DNA from: Armatimonadota bacterium
GTDB taxonomy: Bacteria; Sysuimicrobiota; Sysuimicrobiia; Sysuimicrobiales; Humicultoraceae
Assembly: GCA_031081715.1 (NCBI GenBank)
Contig: JAVHMA010000018.1
Span: 1 to 64,000, forward strand
Length of the DNA: 64,000 nt
Reading direction: 5' to 3'
Translations under genes and position numbers: made by a program
Notes under the pieces: generated by a model
Told to the model about the DNA's origin: nothing
The model's database searches: none
What the model saw: the letters and a program-made list of their open reading frames with translations, nothing else
Shown here: piece after piece, positions 53,999 to 62,074 of the stretch
How the letters are laid out: each line of letters opens with the position of its first letter
How positions within the stretch are numbered: the first letter of the stretch is position 1

Positions 53999-54681
53999 TG
54001 CGCCGCGCGGTCCTGCTCCTCGCGGTCCTCGTCGGCCTGGGGGCGACGTGGGTCTGGTTGCCATCCGTCCTCCTGCAGGGGCCGCTGGAGCGTCACCTCG
54101 TCGCGGCGCTCCAGGCCCGCGGCCCCGTGTCGGTGCGCGCGGTGACCTCGCCGCTTGCGCTCGTGCGGGGTCGCATCGAGCGCCTGGACGTGACGGCCGT
54201 CGGGGTGCGCGCGGGCGACGTCACCGCGAGCCGGCTGGTCGCGTCGTTTCGCGGCGTGACCGCCAGGCGTGCCGGCGCCGCTCTGGAGATTGTGGCCGTG
54301 ACCGCCGGTACAGTCCAGGTCGAACTGACCGCGGCCGACCTCGAGGGATACCTTGGGGCTCGGGGCGTTGAGCAGGCCTCCGTGCGGATCGCCGCCGACG
54401 GCATCGAGGCGTCAGGGGCCGTGCGGGCCGGGCCCGTGCTGGCGGCGGTGCGCGTCCGCGGGCAGTTTTACGTGGCGGACCGCAGCGACGTGTACTTCCG
54501 CATCGACGCGCTCGACCTCAGCGGCATGGACATCCCGCCCGCGGCGGCGACGGCAATGCTCGCAATGGCGGGCCGGCCGGTGGTGACGCTGCGGGGCCTG
54601 CCGGTGCCCGCGCGCATCGAGCGCATCGCGGCCCGCGAGGGCCGCCTGATCGTGGACGGCCGCGTGGGAGCGGAGCCCTGA
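53998..54681 (+). CDS. DUF2993 (LmeA-like) protein
   Basis: 227 residues. N-terminal membrane anchor or signal (LLLAVLVGLGATWVWLP), then an all-beta/alpha domain of the DUF2993 type with GRIERLDVTAVGVRAGDV, VTAGTVQVELTAADLEGYL and GQFYVADRSDVYFRID. Members bind lipids; LmeA of mycobacteria works in envelope glycolipid synthesis. Here next to DUF5693 and csaB, which suggests an envelope task. GTG shares one base with the prfB stop. Confidence 0.78.
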   Translation: MRRAVLLLAVLVGLGATWVWLPSVLLQGPLERHLVAALQARGPVSVRAVTSPLALVRGRIERLDVTAVGVRAGDVTASRLVASFRGVTARRAGAALEIVAVTAGTVQVELTAADLEGYLGARGVEQASVRIAADGIEASGAVRAGPVLAAVRVRGQFYVADRSDVYFRIDALDLSGMDIPPAAATAMLAMAGRPVVTLRGLPVPARIERIAAREGRLIVDGRVGAEP

Positions 54682-54692
54682 GCACGCGCAGG

Positions 54693-56645
54693 GTGCTGCT
54701 CGCCTGTCTCGTGGTCGGCCTGGTCGCGGCGGCCGTGGTGCTGGCCGCGCGAGTCCGGCTTGAGGCCCGCTATCGCGCCGTGGAGATCGTGCTCGATGGC
54801 GACGACTGGTTGACGCTGATCCGGCGCGAGGGCCGCGACCCGATGGAGGTGCTCCGGGCGGCGCGCGGCTACGGGGCGACGTCCATCGCGCTCGGGGACA
54901 ACACGTTGAAGCGGCTGGCCGCGGATGGCGTGCTGAGCTACGCCTCGGGTGGGGCGCTCGCAGCCCTCGCCCGCCAGGCCGCGCCGGCGCCGGCTGTCGA
55001 GCGACTCCTGGCCCGGGGCGCGCTGCGCCCGGACGCGGTCTACGTTTCGGGCCCGCCCGAGGCTCTCGCGTTCGCCGGCGGCCGGCTCCGGCTGCTGCTG
55101 GGCGCCGGGCGCGTGCAGGACCTGGGCGGCGTGCTCGAGGTGTCGGGCACTCCCGAGGACCTCGAGGAGATCGGGCTCGGGTTTCGGCCCGAGGACGCGC
55201 GCCTGGCGCGGGCCGCCGGCCTGGGCGTGGTGCTGCGACCTCGCAACTACCGTGGGTTGACGGCCGAGCGCCTGACCGCGCTTGCCGAGGCCGCGGCCGC
55301 CACCTCCCCGGAGCCCACCCTGATCTTCGCCCTCACCGAGGTGGCCGGGTACGAAGGACTCATCCCCGAGGCGGCCGACGCATACCGCCGGATCGGCGCG
55401 CGGTTCGGCCGCATCGAGGTGTTCACGGCGCGGCGGCAGCAGCGTGGTGAGGATCGGTTCACCGCGGCCATGCAACCGGCCGTGATCCGCGTGTTCAGCA
55501 TCACACCCGAGGAGCTGGCCACCTTCCGCCCGCACGACGTCGTCGAGCGGTTCGTGCGCGCGGCCCAGGAGCGCAACCTCCGGCTGCTCTACCTGCGGCC
55601 GATGCTGGCGACGACCGCGGGGTACTCACCCGTCGAGGTGAACCTCCAGCTGGTGCGCACCATTGCCGGGCGGCTCCGCCAGGCCGGGTTCGCGATGGCG
55701 CGCGCGCGGCCGCTGGAGCCGCTGGGCGTCCCCGCACCCCTCGTTTGGCTCGTGGCGCTGGGCGCGGGCGCGCTATGCCTGCTCGTGGCGGACGGCCTGG
55801 CGCGCGCGATGGGAGTGGACCTGCCGGCCTCCTGGCGGTGGGCGGTGTTGGCGCTCATCCTGATGGTCACCGCCGCGGTGGGCGCCACGCGGCTCGACGC
55901 GGCGTGGCGGCAGGTGCTCGCGCTGGCGACCGCGGTGGCAGGCGCGACTGGTGCCGTTGTCTGGGCCCTCCCGCGCCCGGGAACGCGTCCCCACTGGGCT
56001 GCCGCGGGGTGGGGTACGTTGCTCCGCGCGCTCGCGGTCGCCGTGGCGACCGGGGTGCTCGTCGCGGCCCTGCTCTCGCAGTGGGGGTTCATGATGGCGG
56101 TCTCGACGTTCCTGGGCGTCAAGGTCGCGCACGCGGCGCCCGTGCTCCTGGCCGGCCTGTGGCTGGCGTTCGCGGGACGTCCGGGTCGGTGGCCGGAGCG
56201 CCTCCGCGAGGCGTCCGGGTGGCTGGCCCGGCCGGTCGGGGTGGGCGCCGCGCTGGCCGCGATCGTCGTGGGGGCAGGGGCCGTGCTGCTGCTCGCCCGC
56301 ACCGGCAACGTGAGTGTGCCCCTCTCCGGCATCGAGCAGCAGCTCCGGGAGACCCTGGAGGCCGCGCTCGGCGCGCGGCCGCGCACGAAGGAGTTCCTGA
56401 TCGGATACCCCGCCCTCGTTCTCGCCGGCCTGAGCGCCGCGGCCGGGTGGCGGAGGCTTGCGCTGCCGCTGGCCATGGTGGGCGCCATCGGCACCGCGGG
56501 CGCCGTGAACTCGTTCTCGCACATCCACACACCGGTCGTCTACACCTTCTGGCGCACCGCCAACGCGCTGCTGCTGGGCGCGCTGGCGGCCACCCCGCCC
56601 GCGCTGGTGCTCCTCTGGATCACGAGGCGGACCGTCCGGTCCTGA
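54693..56645 (+). CDS. DUF5693 polytopic membrane protein
   Basis: 650 residues. One N-terminal helix, a soluble extracytoplasmic domain (about 25-345) with TLIRREGRDPMEVLRAARGYGATSIALGDNTLKRL and ATTAGYSPVEVNLQLVRTIA, then about nine membrane helices to the end. The soluble part looks like a barrel-type domain. The family stands next to csaB in several Gram-positive-type genomes and is thought to act in surface polymer or exopolysaccharide work; this is inferred from context only. GTG start 12 bases after the DUF2993 stop. Confidence 0.82.
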   Translation: MLLACLVVGLVAAAVVLAARVRLEARYRAVEIVLDGDDWLTLIRREGRDPMEVLRAARGYGATSIALGDNTLKRLAADGVLSYASGGALAALARQAAPAPAVERLLARGALRPDAVYVSGPPEALAFAGGRLRLLLGAGRVQDLGGVLEVSGTPEDLEEIGLGFRPEDARLARAAGLGVVLRPRNYRGLTAERLTALAEAAAATSPEPTLIFALTEVAGYEGLIPEAADAYRRIGARFGRIEVFTARRQQRGEDRFTAAMQPAVIRVFSITPEELATFRPHDVVERFVRAAQERNLRLLYLRPMLATTAGYSPVEVNLQLVRTIAGRLRQAGFAMARARPLEPLGVPAPLVWLVALGAGALCLLVADGLARAMGVDLPASWRWAVLALILMVTAAVGATRLDAAWRQVLALATAVAGATGAVVWALPRPGTRPHWAAAGWGTLLRALAVAVATGVLVAALLSQWGFMMAVSTFLGVKVAHAAPVLLAGLWLAFAGRPGRWPERLREASGWLARPVGVGAALAAIVVGAGAVLLLARTGNVSVPLSGIEQQLRETLEAALGARPRTKEFLIGYPALVLAGLSAAAGWRRLALPLAMVGAIGTAGAVNSFSHIHTPVVYTFWRTANALLLGALAATPPALVLLWITRRTVRS

Positions 56646-57751
56646 TCAGCGGATACTACGGGTTCGGCAACCTCGGTGATGAGGCGGTGCTGGCCGGGCT
56701 ACTGGCCGAGCTGCGCGCGCGCGCGCCCCGGGCGCGCCTGGTCGTCCTCTCCGCCGACCCGCCGGCGACCGAGGCGCTCCACCGCGTGGAGGCGGTGGGA
56801 CGGGCGCCGGTGGCGGTCTGGCAGGCGGTCCGGGGCGCGCGGCTGGTCGTCTGCGGCGGCGGATCGCTGGTCCAGGACGCGACGAGCGCGCGCAGCGCGG
56901 TCTACTACCTGGGCGTGATGATGGCGGCCGCGCGACGCGGCGTGCCGGTGGCGGTGGTGGGTCAGGGCGTCGGTCCCCTCCGCCGGCCGTGGGTGCGGCG
57001 CCTGGCGGCGCGCGCGTTCGCCGGCGTTCGGGTGCTCAGCGTGCGCGACGCGGCCTCGGCGCGCGCGCTGCGGCAGCTCGGCGTCACCTCCGAGATCCAC
57101 CTGGGGGCGGATCTGGCGGCGCTCACGCCGCGGCCCGACCCGCAGCGGGTCCGGCGGATCCTCGCCGCCGAGGGTCTCGACCGGGCGAACGCGCGCGTGG
57201 GGGTCGCGGTCCGCGCCTGGCCGGGCATGCGGTCGCCCGCGGAGATCGGCCGGGGCATCCGGCGGGTCGCCGAGACCTACGGGGCGCGCGTCGCAGTCTT
57301 TCCGTTCGACCTGGCGCGCGACCGCGAGATTAGTGAGGAGGTGGCCGCGGCGGCAGCCGGTCGGGTCGTGCCCGTGCCCGATCCGCGAGACCTGCTCGGG
57401 GTCGTTGGGGCGATGGACGTGATGGTGGCGGTGCGGCTCCACGGGTTGATCTTCGCCGCGCTCGGCGGCGTGCCCGCGGTCGCCGTCGCCTATGACCCCA
57501 AGGTTTCCGCGTTTGCGGCCGAGGTCGGCCTGCCCGGCGTGGTGCCGGTGGACGCCACCGGGCTGGCGATCGCCGAGGCGCTCGGCCGGACCTTCGAGGG
57601 GCGTGTGGTGCTGCGCTCGCGGCTGCAGCAGGCCGCGCCGGGACTGCGCGCCCGGGCCTCCACGGCCGTCGGGCTGGTCGCGGCGGTCCTGTCGGAGCGT
57701 GACGGGGCGCGGGCGGCGCGTGCAGGAGTTCCTCCAAACTGGACGGAATAG
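56615..57751 (+). CDS. csaB: CsaB-type polysaccharide pyruvyl transferase
   Basis: About 378 residues. Starts with the family block LISGYYGFGNLGDEAVLAGLL, followed by VVCGGGSLVQDATSARSAVYYLG, VGQGVGPLRRPWVRR and AVRLHGLIFAALGGVPAVAVAYDPKV. CsaB adds pyruvate ketals to secondary cell wall polymers that hold SLH-domain S-layer proteins. No ATG, GTG or TTG is near the start: CTG at 56615 keeps the first strand, CTG at 56642 overlaps the DUF5693 stop as CTGA. The downstream gene is spoVS. Confidence 0.88.
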   Translation: MDHEADRPVLISGYYGFGNLGDEAVLAGLLAELRARAPRARLVVLSADPPATEALHRVEAVGRAPVAVWQAVRGARLVVCGGGSLVQDATSARSAVYYLGVMMAAARRGVPVAVVGQGVGPLRRPWVRRLAARAFAGVRVLSVRDAASARALRQLGVTSEIHLGADLAALTPRPDPQRVRRILAAEGLDRANARVGVAVRAWPGMRSPAEIGRGIRRVAETYGARVAVFPFDLARDREISEEVAAAAAGRVVPVPDPRDLLGVVGAMDVMVAVRLHGLIFAALGGVPAVAVAYDPKVSAFAAEVGLPGVVPVDATGLAIAEALGRTFEGRVVLRSRLQQAAPGLRARASTAVGLVAAVLSERDGARAARAGVPPNWTE

Positions 57752-57802
57752 GCCCCCAGACACCCGCCAGCCGTCGCAGCTTTCGAGGAGGCATTGATCG
57801 GC

Positions 57803-58066
57803 ATGCCGGAGGTGCTCAAGGTCTCCGCGGACTCCAAACCGAAGGCGGTCGCGGGCGCGGTGGCGGCGATCGTCCGGGAGAAGGGCTCCGTGGAGATCCA
57901 GGCGGTCGGCGCCGGCGCCGTCAACCAGGCCGTGAAGGCGATCGCGATCAGCCGCGGGTTCGTGGCGCCCAACGGCATCGACCTCGTGGCCATTCCTGCG
58001 TTTACGAAGGTGGAGATCGACGGGGAGGAGCGCACCGCGATCAAGTTCCTCGTCGAAGCGCGATAG
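57803..58066 (+). CDS. spoVS: stage V sporulation protein S
   Basis: 87 residues, the standard size. MPEVLKVSADSKPKAVAGAVAAIVREKG and the middle AVNQAVKAIAISRGFVAPNGIDLVAIPAF are diagnostic for SpoVS, an Alba-like small protein. It acts in sporulation in Bacillus but also occurs in non-spore-formers such as Thermus relatives, where its role is unknown. ATG at 57803 with GAGGAGG eleven bases before is preferred to TTG 57794. No other sporulation gene is seen here. Confidence 0.93.
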   Translation: MPEVLKVSADSKPKAVAGAVAAIVREKGSVEIQAVGAGAVNQAVKAIAISRGFVAPNGIDLVAIPAFTKVEIDGEERTAIKFLVEAR

Positions 58067-58069
58067 CCG

Positions 58070-59029
58070 GTGCCCACGGACGGAGCGGCCTACGGCGAGC
58101 TGAAGCTGTTCTGCGGCTCGTCCATTCCCGCGCTGGGACGCGAGATCGCCGACTACCTGCACGTGGCCCTCGGCCGCGTGACCCTGATGCGGTTCGCCGA
58201 CGGCGAGATTTACTGTCGGTACGAGGAGAACGCGCGCGGCGAGGACGCCTTCGTCATCCAGTCCACCTGCGATCCGGTCAACGAGCACCTGATGGAGCTG
58301 CTCATCATGGTGGACGCCCTCAAGCGCGCCTCGGCGGGCCGGATCACCGCGGTGGTGCCCTACTACGGCTACGGCCGCAAGGACAAGAAGGACGCGCCGC
58401 GCGAGCCGATCACCGGGCGGCTCGTGGCCGACCTGCTCACGACCGCGGGTGTCAACCGCATGCTCACCATCGACCTGCACGCCGGGCAGATCGAGGGCTT
58501 CTTCAACATCCCCGTGGACCACCTGCGGGCGCTCCCGTTGTTCGCGGACTACCTGGGGCGGAAGGGGCTGCGAGACGGCGTGGTCGTCGCCCCCGACGAC
58601 GGCGCGGTGCGCCGCAGCAAGCAGCTCGCCGACCGCCTTGACCTGCCGCTCGCCGTGATCTTTCAGCGCCGGGTGGGCACCGATGCGAAGGAGCCGATCC
58701 AGGTGGTGGGGGAGGTCCAGGGCCGGATCCCGATTCTAATCGAGGACATCATCGACACCGCCGGGACGGTGATGCGCGCCGCGGACGTGCTGCTCGCCCA
58801 GGGGTGCCAGCCTGAGATTTACGTCTGCTCCACGCACCCGGTGTTCGCCGGCCCGGCGTTCGAGCGGCTGGCGCGGCCCGAGATCAAGGAAGTGATCGTC
58901 ACGAACACCATCCCCGTGCCCGCGGAGCGCAAGCCGGCCAAGGTGACGCTGCTGTCGGCCGCGCCGCTGCTCGCCGAGGCGATCCGGCGAATTCACCTGA
59001 ACCAGTCGGTCAGCCTGCTCTTCACCTGA
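58070..59029 (+). CDS. prs: ribose-phosphate pyrophosphokinase
   Basis: 319 residues. Motifs: FCGSSIPALGREIADYL, RFADGEIYCRYEENARGEDAFVIQS, YGYGRKDKKDAPREPIT-type block, the catalytic flexible loop VVAPDDGAVRRSKQLA and the PRPP loop IEDIIDTAGT. Makes PRPP from ribose 5-phosphate and ATP for nucleotides, histidine and tryptophan. GTG start three bases after spoVS, so the two are coupled. Confidence 0.96.
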   Translation: MPTDGAAYGELKLFCGSSIPALGREIADYLHVALGRVTLMRFADGEIYCRYEENARGEDAFVIQSTCDPVNEHLMELLIMVDALKRASAGRITAVVPYYGYGRKDKKDAPREPITGRLVADLLTTAGVNRMLTIDLHAGQIEGFFNIPVDHLRALPLFADYLGRKGLRDGVVVAPDDGAVRRSKQLADRLDLPLAVIFQRRVGTDAKEPIQVVGEVQGRIPILIEDIIDTAGTVMRAADVLLAQGCQPEIYVCSTHPVFAGPAFERLARPEIKEVIVTNTIPVPAERKPAKVTLLSAAPLLAEAIRRIHLNQSVSLLFT

Positions 59030-59034
59030 CTGCC

Positions 59035-60519
59035 GTGGGATCGGTCCGCACGCGCTACGCGCCGTCGCCGACCGGCTACCTGCACGTCGGCGGGGCCTGG
59101 TCGGCCTTCTTTGGCTGGCTGTTCGCGCGCCATCACGGTGGCGCGTTTATCCTGCGCATCGAGGACACCGACCGGTCGCGCTCGACGCAGGCGTACGAGG
59201 CCGCGATCCTCGAGGACTTCCGGTGGTTGGGCCTGAGGTGGGACGAGGGGCCCGACGTCGGCGGTCCGGTCGGGCCGTACCGCCAGACGGAGCGGGCGCC
59301 GCTGTACGCGCGCTACGCCCAGGAGCTGGTGGCGCGCGGGGCGGCGTATCCCTGCTACTGCACGCCGCAGGAGCTCGACGCCGAGCGCAAGGCCGCCGAG
59401 GCCGCGCGGCGGCCTCACCGGTACTCCGGCCGTTGTCGCGCGCTCACCGACGCCCAGCGGGCCGCGTTCGAGGCCGAGGGCCGCCGACCGTCGTTGCGGG
59501 TGCGCGTGGCGGAGGGGGCCGAGCCGATCGTCATCGACGATCTGATTCGCGGCCGCGTGGTGTTCGACCCCGAGCACCTGGACGACTACATCATCGTCCG
59601 CTCCGACGGCACGCCGTTGTACAACTTCGCCAACGTGGTGGACGACCACCTGATGGGGATCACGCATGTCATCCGGGGCAGCGAGCACCTCTCGAACACG
59701 CCCAAGCAGTTCGTCATGTACCGGGCGCTCGGGTGGGAGCCGCCCGCCGTCGCCCACCATCCGACGATCCTCGGCGCGGACCGCAAGAAGCTCAGCAAGC
59801 GCCACGGCGATACCGCGCTGCGCGACTACCGCGACCAGGGGTTCTTGCCCGAGGCGATGCTCAACTTCTTCGCGCTGATGGCGTGGCACCCCGAGGCGGA
59901 GCGTGAGGTCTACTCGATCGACGAGCTGATCCGAGGGTTCCGGATCGAGGACGTGGGCGCGGCCTCGCCGATCTTCGACCTGGAGAAGCTCACGTGGCTG
60001 AACGGGGTCTACATGCGCCGGCTGCTCGAGGCGGACCCGGACCGGGTGGTGGAGCTGTGCGAGGGTATCCTGCGGCGCGCGGGCCTGCCCGTCGCGGAGG
60101 ACGCCGCTGGCCGGCGCTACCTCCGGGGGGTGATCGACGTCGTGGGCGAGCGGCTCAAGGTGGGCCGCGACATCGTGGTCTACGGTGACTTCTTCTTCAG
60201 GGATGTAGTCTTCGACACTGGCGCCGTGGCGCAGTACCTGAAGCCCCAGGCCGCGCCGCTGCTGGCCGCCTACGCCGACGCGCTTGCGGCGCTCGGGCCG
60301 TTCGAGCGTGGCGGAATCGAGCGCGCGCTGCGCGAGGTGTGTGCGCGCGCGGGGGTGGACGCCAGGGCGCTGGTGCACCCGGCGCGCGTGGCGCTGACCG
60401 GGAAGACCGCCGGGCCCGGTCTGTTCGAGCTGATCGAGGTGCTGGGGCGCGAGCGGGCGGTCGCGCGGCTGCGCCGCGGCGCGGCGATGGCGGCGGGGGA
60501 GGGGGTGGAGGGCCCATAG
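59035..60519 (+). CDS. gltX: glutamate--tRNA ligase
   Basis: 494 residues, class I enzyme. The HIGH-type site is SPTGYLHVGGAW and the KMSKS-type site is DRKKLSKRHGD. IEDTDRSRSTQAYEAAI and PCYCTPQEL are further family blocks. Charges tRNA-Glu; in organisms without GlnRS also tRNA-Gln, followed by amidation with GatCAB. Whether this one is non-discriminating depends on anticodon-domain residues I cannot judge safely. A tRNA-Gln gene lies directly downstream. GTG start. Confidence 0.96.
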   Translation: MGSVRTRYAPSPTGYLHVGGAWSAFFGWLFARHHGGAFILRIEDTDRSRSTQAYEAAILEDFRWLGLRWDEGPDVGGPVGPYRQTERAPLYARYAQELVARGAAYPCYCTPQELDAERKAAEAARRPHRYSGRCRALTDAQRAAFEAEGRRPSLRVRVAEGAEPIVIDDLIRGRVVFDPEHLDDYIIVRSDGTPLYNFANVVDDHLMGITHVIRGSEHLSNTPKQFVMYRALGWEPPAVAHHPTILGADRKKLSKRHGDTALRDYRDQGFLPEAMLNFFALMAWHPEAEREVYSIDELIRGFRIEDVGAASPIFDLEKLTWLNGVYMRRLLEADPDRVVELCEGILRRAGLPVAEDAAGRRYLRGVIDVVGERLKVGRDIVVYGDFFFRDVVFDTGAVAQYLKPQAAPLLAAYADALAALGPFERGGIERALREVCARAGVDARALVHPARVALTGKTAGPGLFELIEVLGRERAVARLRRGAAMAAGEGVEGP

Positions 60520-60606
60520 AGGGGGGCGACCGGATCGGCGCGTGGCGCGGGTGGCCTCCGGGTTCTTGTCTTTCCTCGAGCGCGGAGACCGCCGGGGCAG
60601 CGGCAG

Positions 60607-60636
60607 TTGACCCGGCTCGCGCGGGCTGCCTATAAT
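60607..60636 (+). promoter_or_regulatory. tRNA-Gln promoter
   Basis: TTGACC (60607-60612), 18-base spacer, perfect TATAAT (60631-60636). A leader stem GCCGCGG/CCGCGGC (60655-60673) lies before the tRNA and is probably removed on processing. The 87 bases between gltX and the promoter show nothing else. Confidence 0.78.
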
Positions 60637-60684
60637 CAAGTTGCTCTTCGAATCGCCGCGGCCTCTCCGCGGCGTCTTGCACGC

Positions 60685-60758
60685 TGGGGGATCGTCTAAC
60701 GGTAGGACGACGGGCTCTGGACCCGTTAGTGGGGGTTCGAATCCTCCTCCCCCAGCCA
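60685..60758 (+). tRNA. tRNA-Gln (anticodon CUG)
   Basis: 74 bases with encoded CCA (60756-60758). Acceptor stem TGGGGGA with TCCCCCA, discriminator G, anticodon stem ACGGG with CCCGT, loop CTCTGGA giving anticodon CTG at 60717-60719 (reads CAG), T-loop TTCGAAT. The first pair T-A is the loose 1-72 pair typical of tRNA-Gln. CUG reads only CAG, so another tRNA-Gln for CAA must exist elsewhere. Confidence 0.97.
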
Positions 60759-60978
60759 CAACTGCGGTGTGTCCCGAGCAATTACTGTCTTGAGGTCGTC
60801 GAGTTGATATCGCGCAGACTGCTCCGAGCACTCGTCCACCCCCGCCGCCTCCGGATTCTCAAGGCTGTCCCCAATGCCGAGAGGCACGTTCGCGAACCCG
60901 TAGGGGCCCTTGCCAGCGAGATGGCTTCGTGAAGATGCGACCGCATCTCCGCGAGCCGTAGCCCGTCTCCCGGTCTTC
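60759..60978 (+). other. gap after tRNA-Gln, possible decayed fragment
   Basis: No clear gene. A short frame (TTG at 60804 to 60932, 42 residues) contains LLRALVHPRRLRILKAV followed by VREPVGALA, which faintly resembles the first helices of ArsR-type winged-helix repressors, but it lacks the recognition helix. AGATGCG and CGCATCT at 60933-60948 form a small stem with no T-run. It may be a gene remnant or chance. Confidence 0.2.
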
Positions 60979-60987
60979 TGTTACAAT
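60979..60987 (+). promoter_or_regulatory. extended -10 before the phosphoesterase gene
   Basis: TGT-TACAAT, extended -10 without a clear -35; start expected near 60994, giving a leader of about 28 bases. Confidence 0.5.
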
Positions 60988-61021
60988 CTCGGCACCGGCC
61001 CCCGAAGCCGTGGGTGACGAG

Positions 61022-62074
61022 ATGACTCGCTCCGCCCGTGCCCGCCTGCGTCCCGCGAGTCACCACATCGCCCTGGCCGCGCTGCTCCTCTCCGCCCTGC
61101 TGGCTCCGCGGCCGGGCGACGGCGCTCCAACGGCAGGCGAGCGTGTGCGGGCCGTGGTTTTCGGCGACTTCAACGGTCCCTACGGCTCGACCACCTACAG
61201 TCCTGCGGTGGCGCGCGTCGTGCGAACCATCGTGGACGCTTGGCGGCCTGACATTGTGCTCTCCGCCGGAGACATGATCGCGGGGCAAAAGGCGGACCTG
61301 CCGGACGCCCGCTTCCCGGAGATGTGGCGCGCGTTCGACGCGGCGGTGGCCGCGCCCCTGAGGCGCGCCGGCATCCCCTTTGCGTTTGCCCTGGGGAATC
61401 ACGACGCATCGGCTGCGCGCAGCGCGGGGGGAGCGTATCTCTTCCAGCGGGAACGCGACCACGCCGCGGCCTACTGGCGCGACCCGGCGCACCGGCCCCG
61501 GCTCGACTATGCGAGCGCCCGGGACTTCCCGTTCGCCTACGGCTTCCTGTTCAAGAAGGTGTTCTTCCTGGTCATCGACGCGTCCTCACACGTCGTCCAG
61601 AATCACGCGTGGGTGCAGGCGGCCCTGGAGAGTGCGCCCGCCCGCGCCGCGCCGATGCGCGTCGTGCTCGGGCACCTGCCCCTCTACGGCGTCTCGATGG
61701 GACGCAGCAAGGCCGGCGAGGTCATCGAGGGCGGGGAGGGGTGGCGAGCGCGGTTCGAGGCGCGGGGTGTCGACCTATACATCAGCGGCCATCACGCGGC
61801 GTACTACCCCGCCCACCGTGGCCGGCTCCGCTTGCTGCACTCGGGGGGCGTGGGCGCCAGGCGCTACGTGGGCCATCCCCACGTGCCTTCCCGGTCGACG
61901 GTGACCCTGCTGGACATTGACCCCCGCGTGCGCGCAGTCGCCTTCGTGACATATGACGTGGACACCGGGGCGCGGGTCGAGCTCGCCGAGCTGCCCGCGT
62001 GCCTCGACGGCTACAACGGTCCCGTCTTCCGGTTCGACCTCCCCCAGGCCGCCGGATGCGCGCCGGGCCCCTGA
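61022..62074 (+). CDS. exported calcineurin-like metallophosphoesterase
   Basis: 350 residues from the ATG at 61022 (GTG at 61010 possible). Signal peptide about 1-35 (IALAALLLSALLAPRPGDGA). The five metal-site blocks are in order: GDFNG, SAGDMI, ALGNHDAS, VLGHLPLYG and ISGHHAAYYPAHRG. In the first block Asn replaces the usual His of GDxH, as in several acid-phosphatase-like members. Probably hydrolyses a phosphoester outside the membrane; substrate unknown. The stop shares one base with the ATG of the next gene (TGATG), so they are cotranscribed. Confidence 0.88.
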   Translation: MTRSARARLRPASHHIALAALLLSALLAPRPGDGAPTAGERVRAVVFGDFNGPYGSTTYSPAVARVVRTIVDAWRPDIVLSAGDMIAGQKADLPDARFPEMWRAFDAAVAAPLRRAGIPFAFALGNHDASAARSAGGAYLFQRERDHAAAYWRDPAHRPRLDYASARDFPFAYGFLFKKVFFLVIDASSHVVQNHAWVQAALESAPARAAPMRVVLGHLPLYGVSMGRSKAGEVIEGGEGWRARFEARGVDLYISGHHAAYYPAHRGRLRLLHSGGVGARRYVGHPHVPSRSTVTLLDIDPRVRAVAFVTYDVDTGARVELAELPACLDGYNGPVFRFDLPQAAGCAPGP

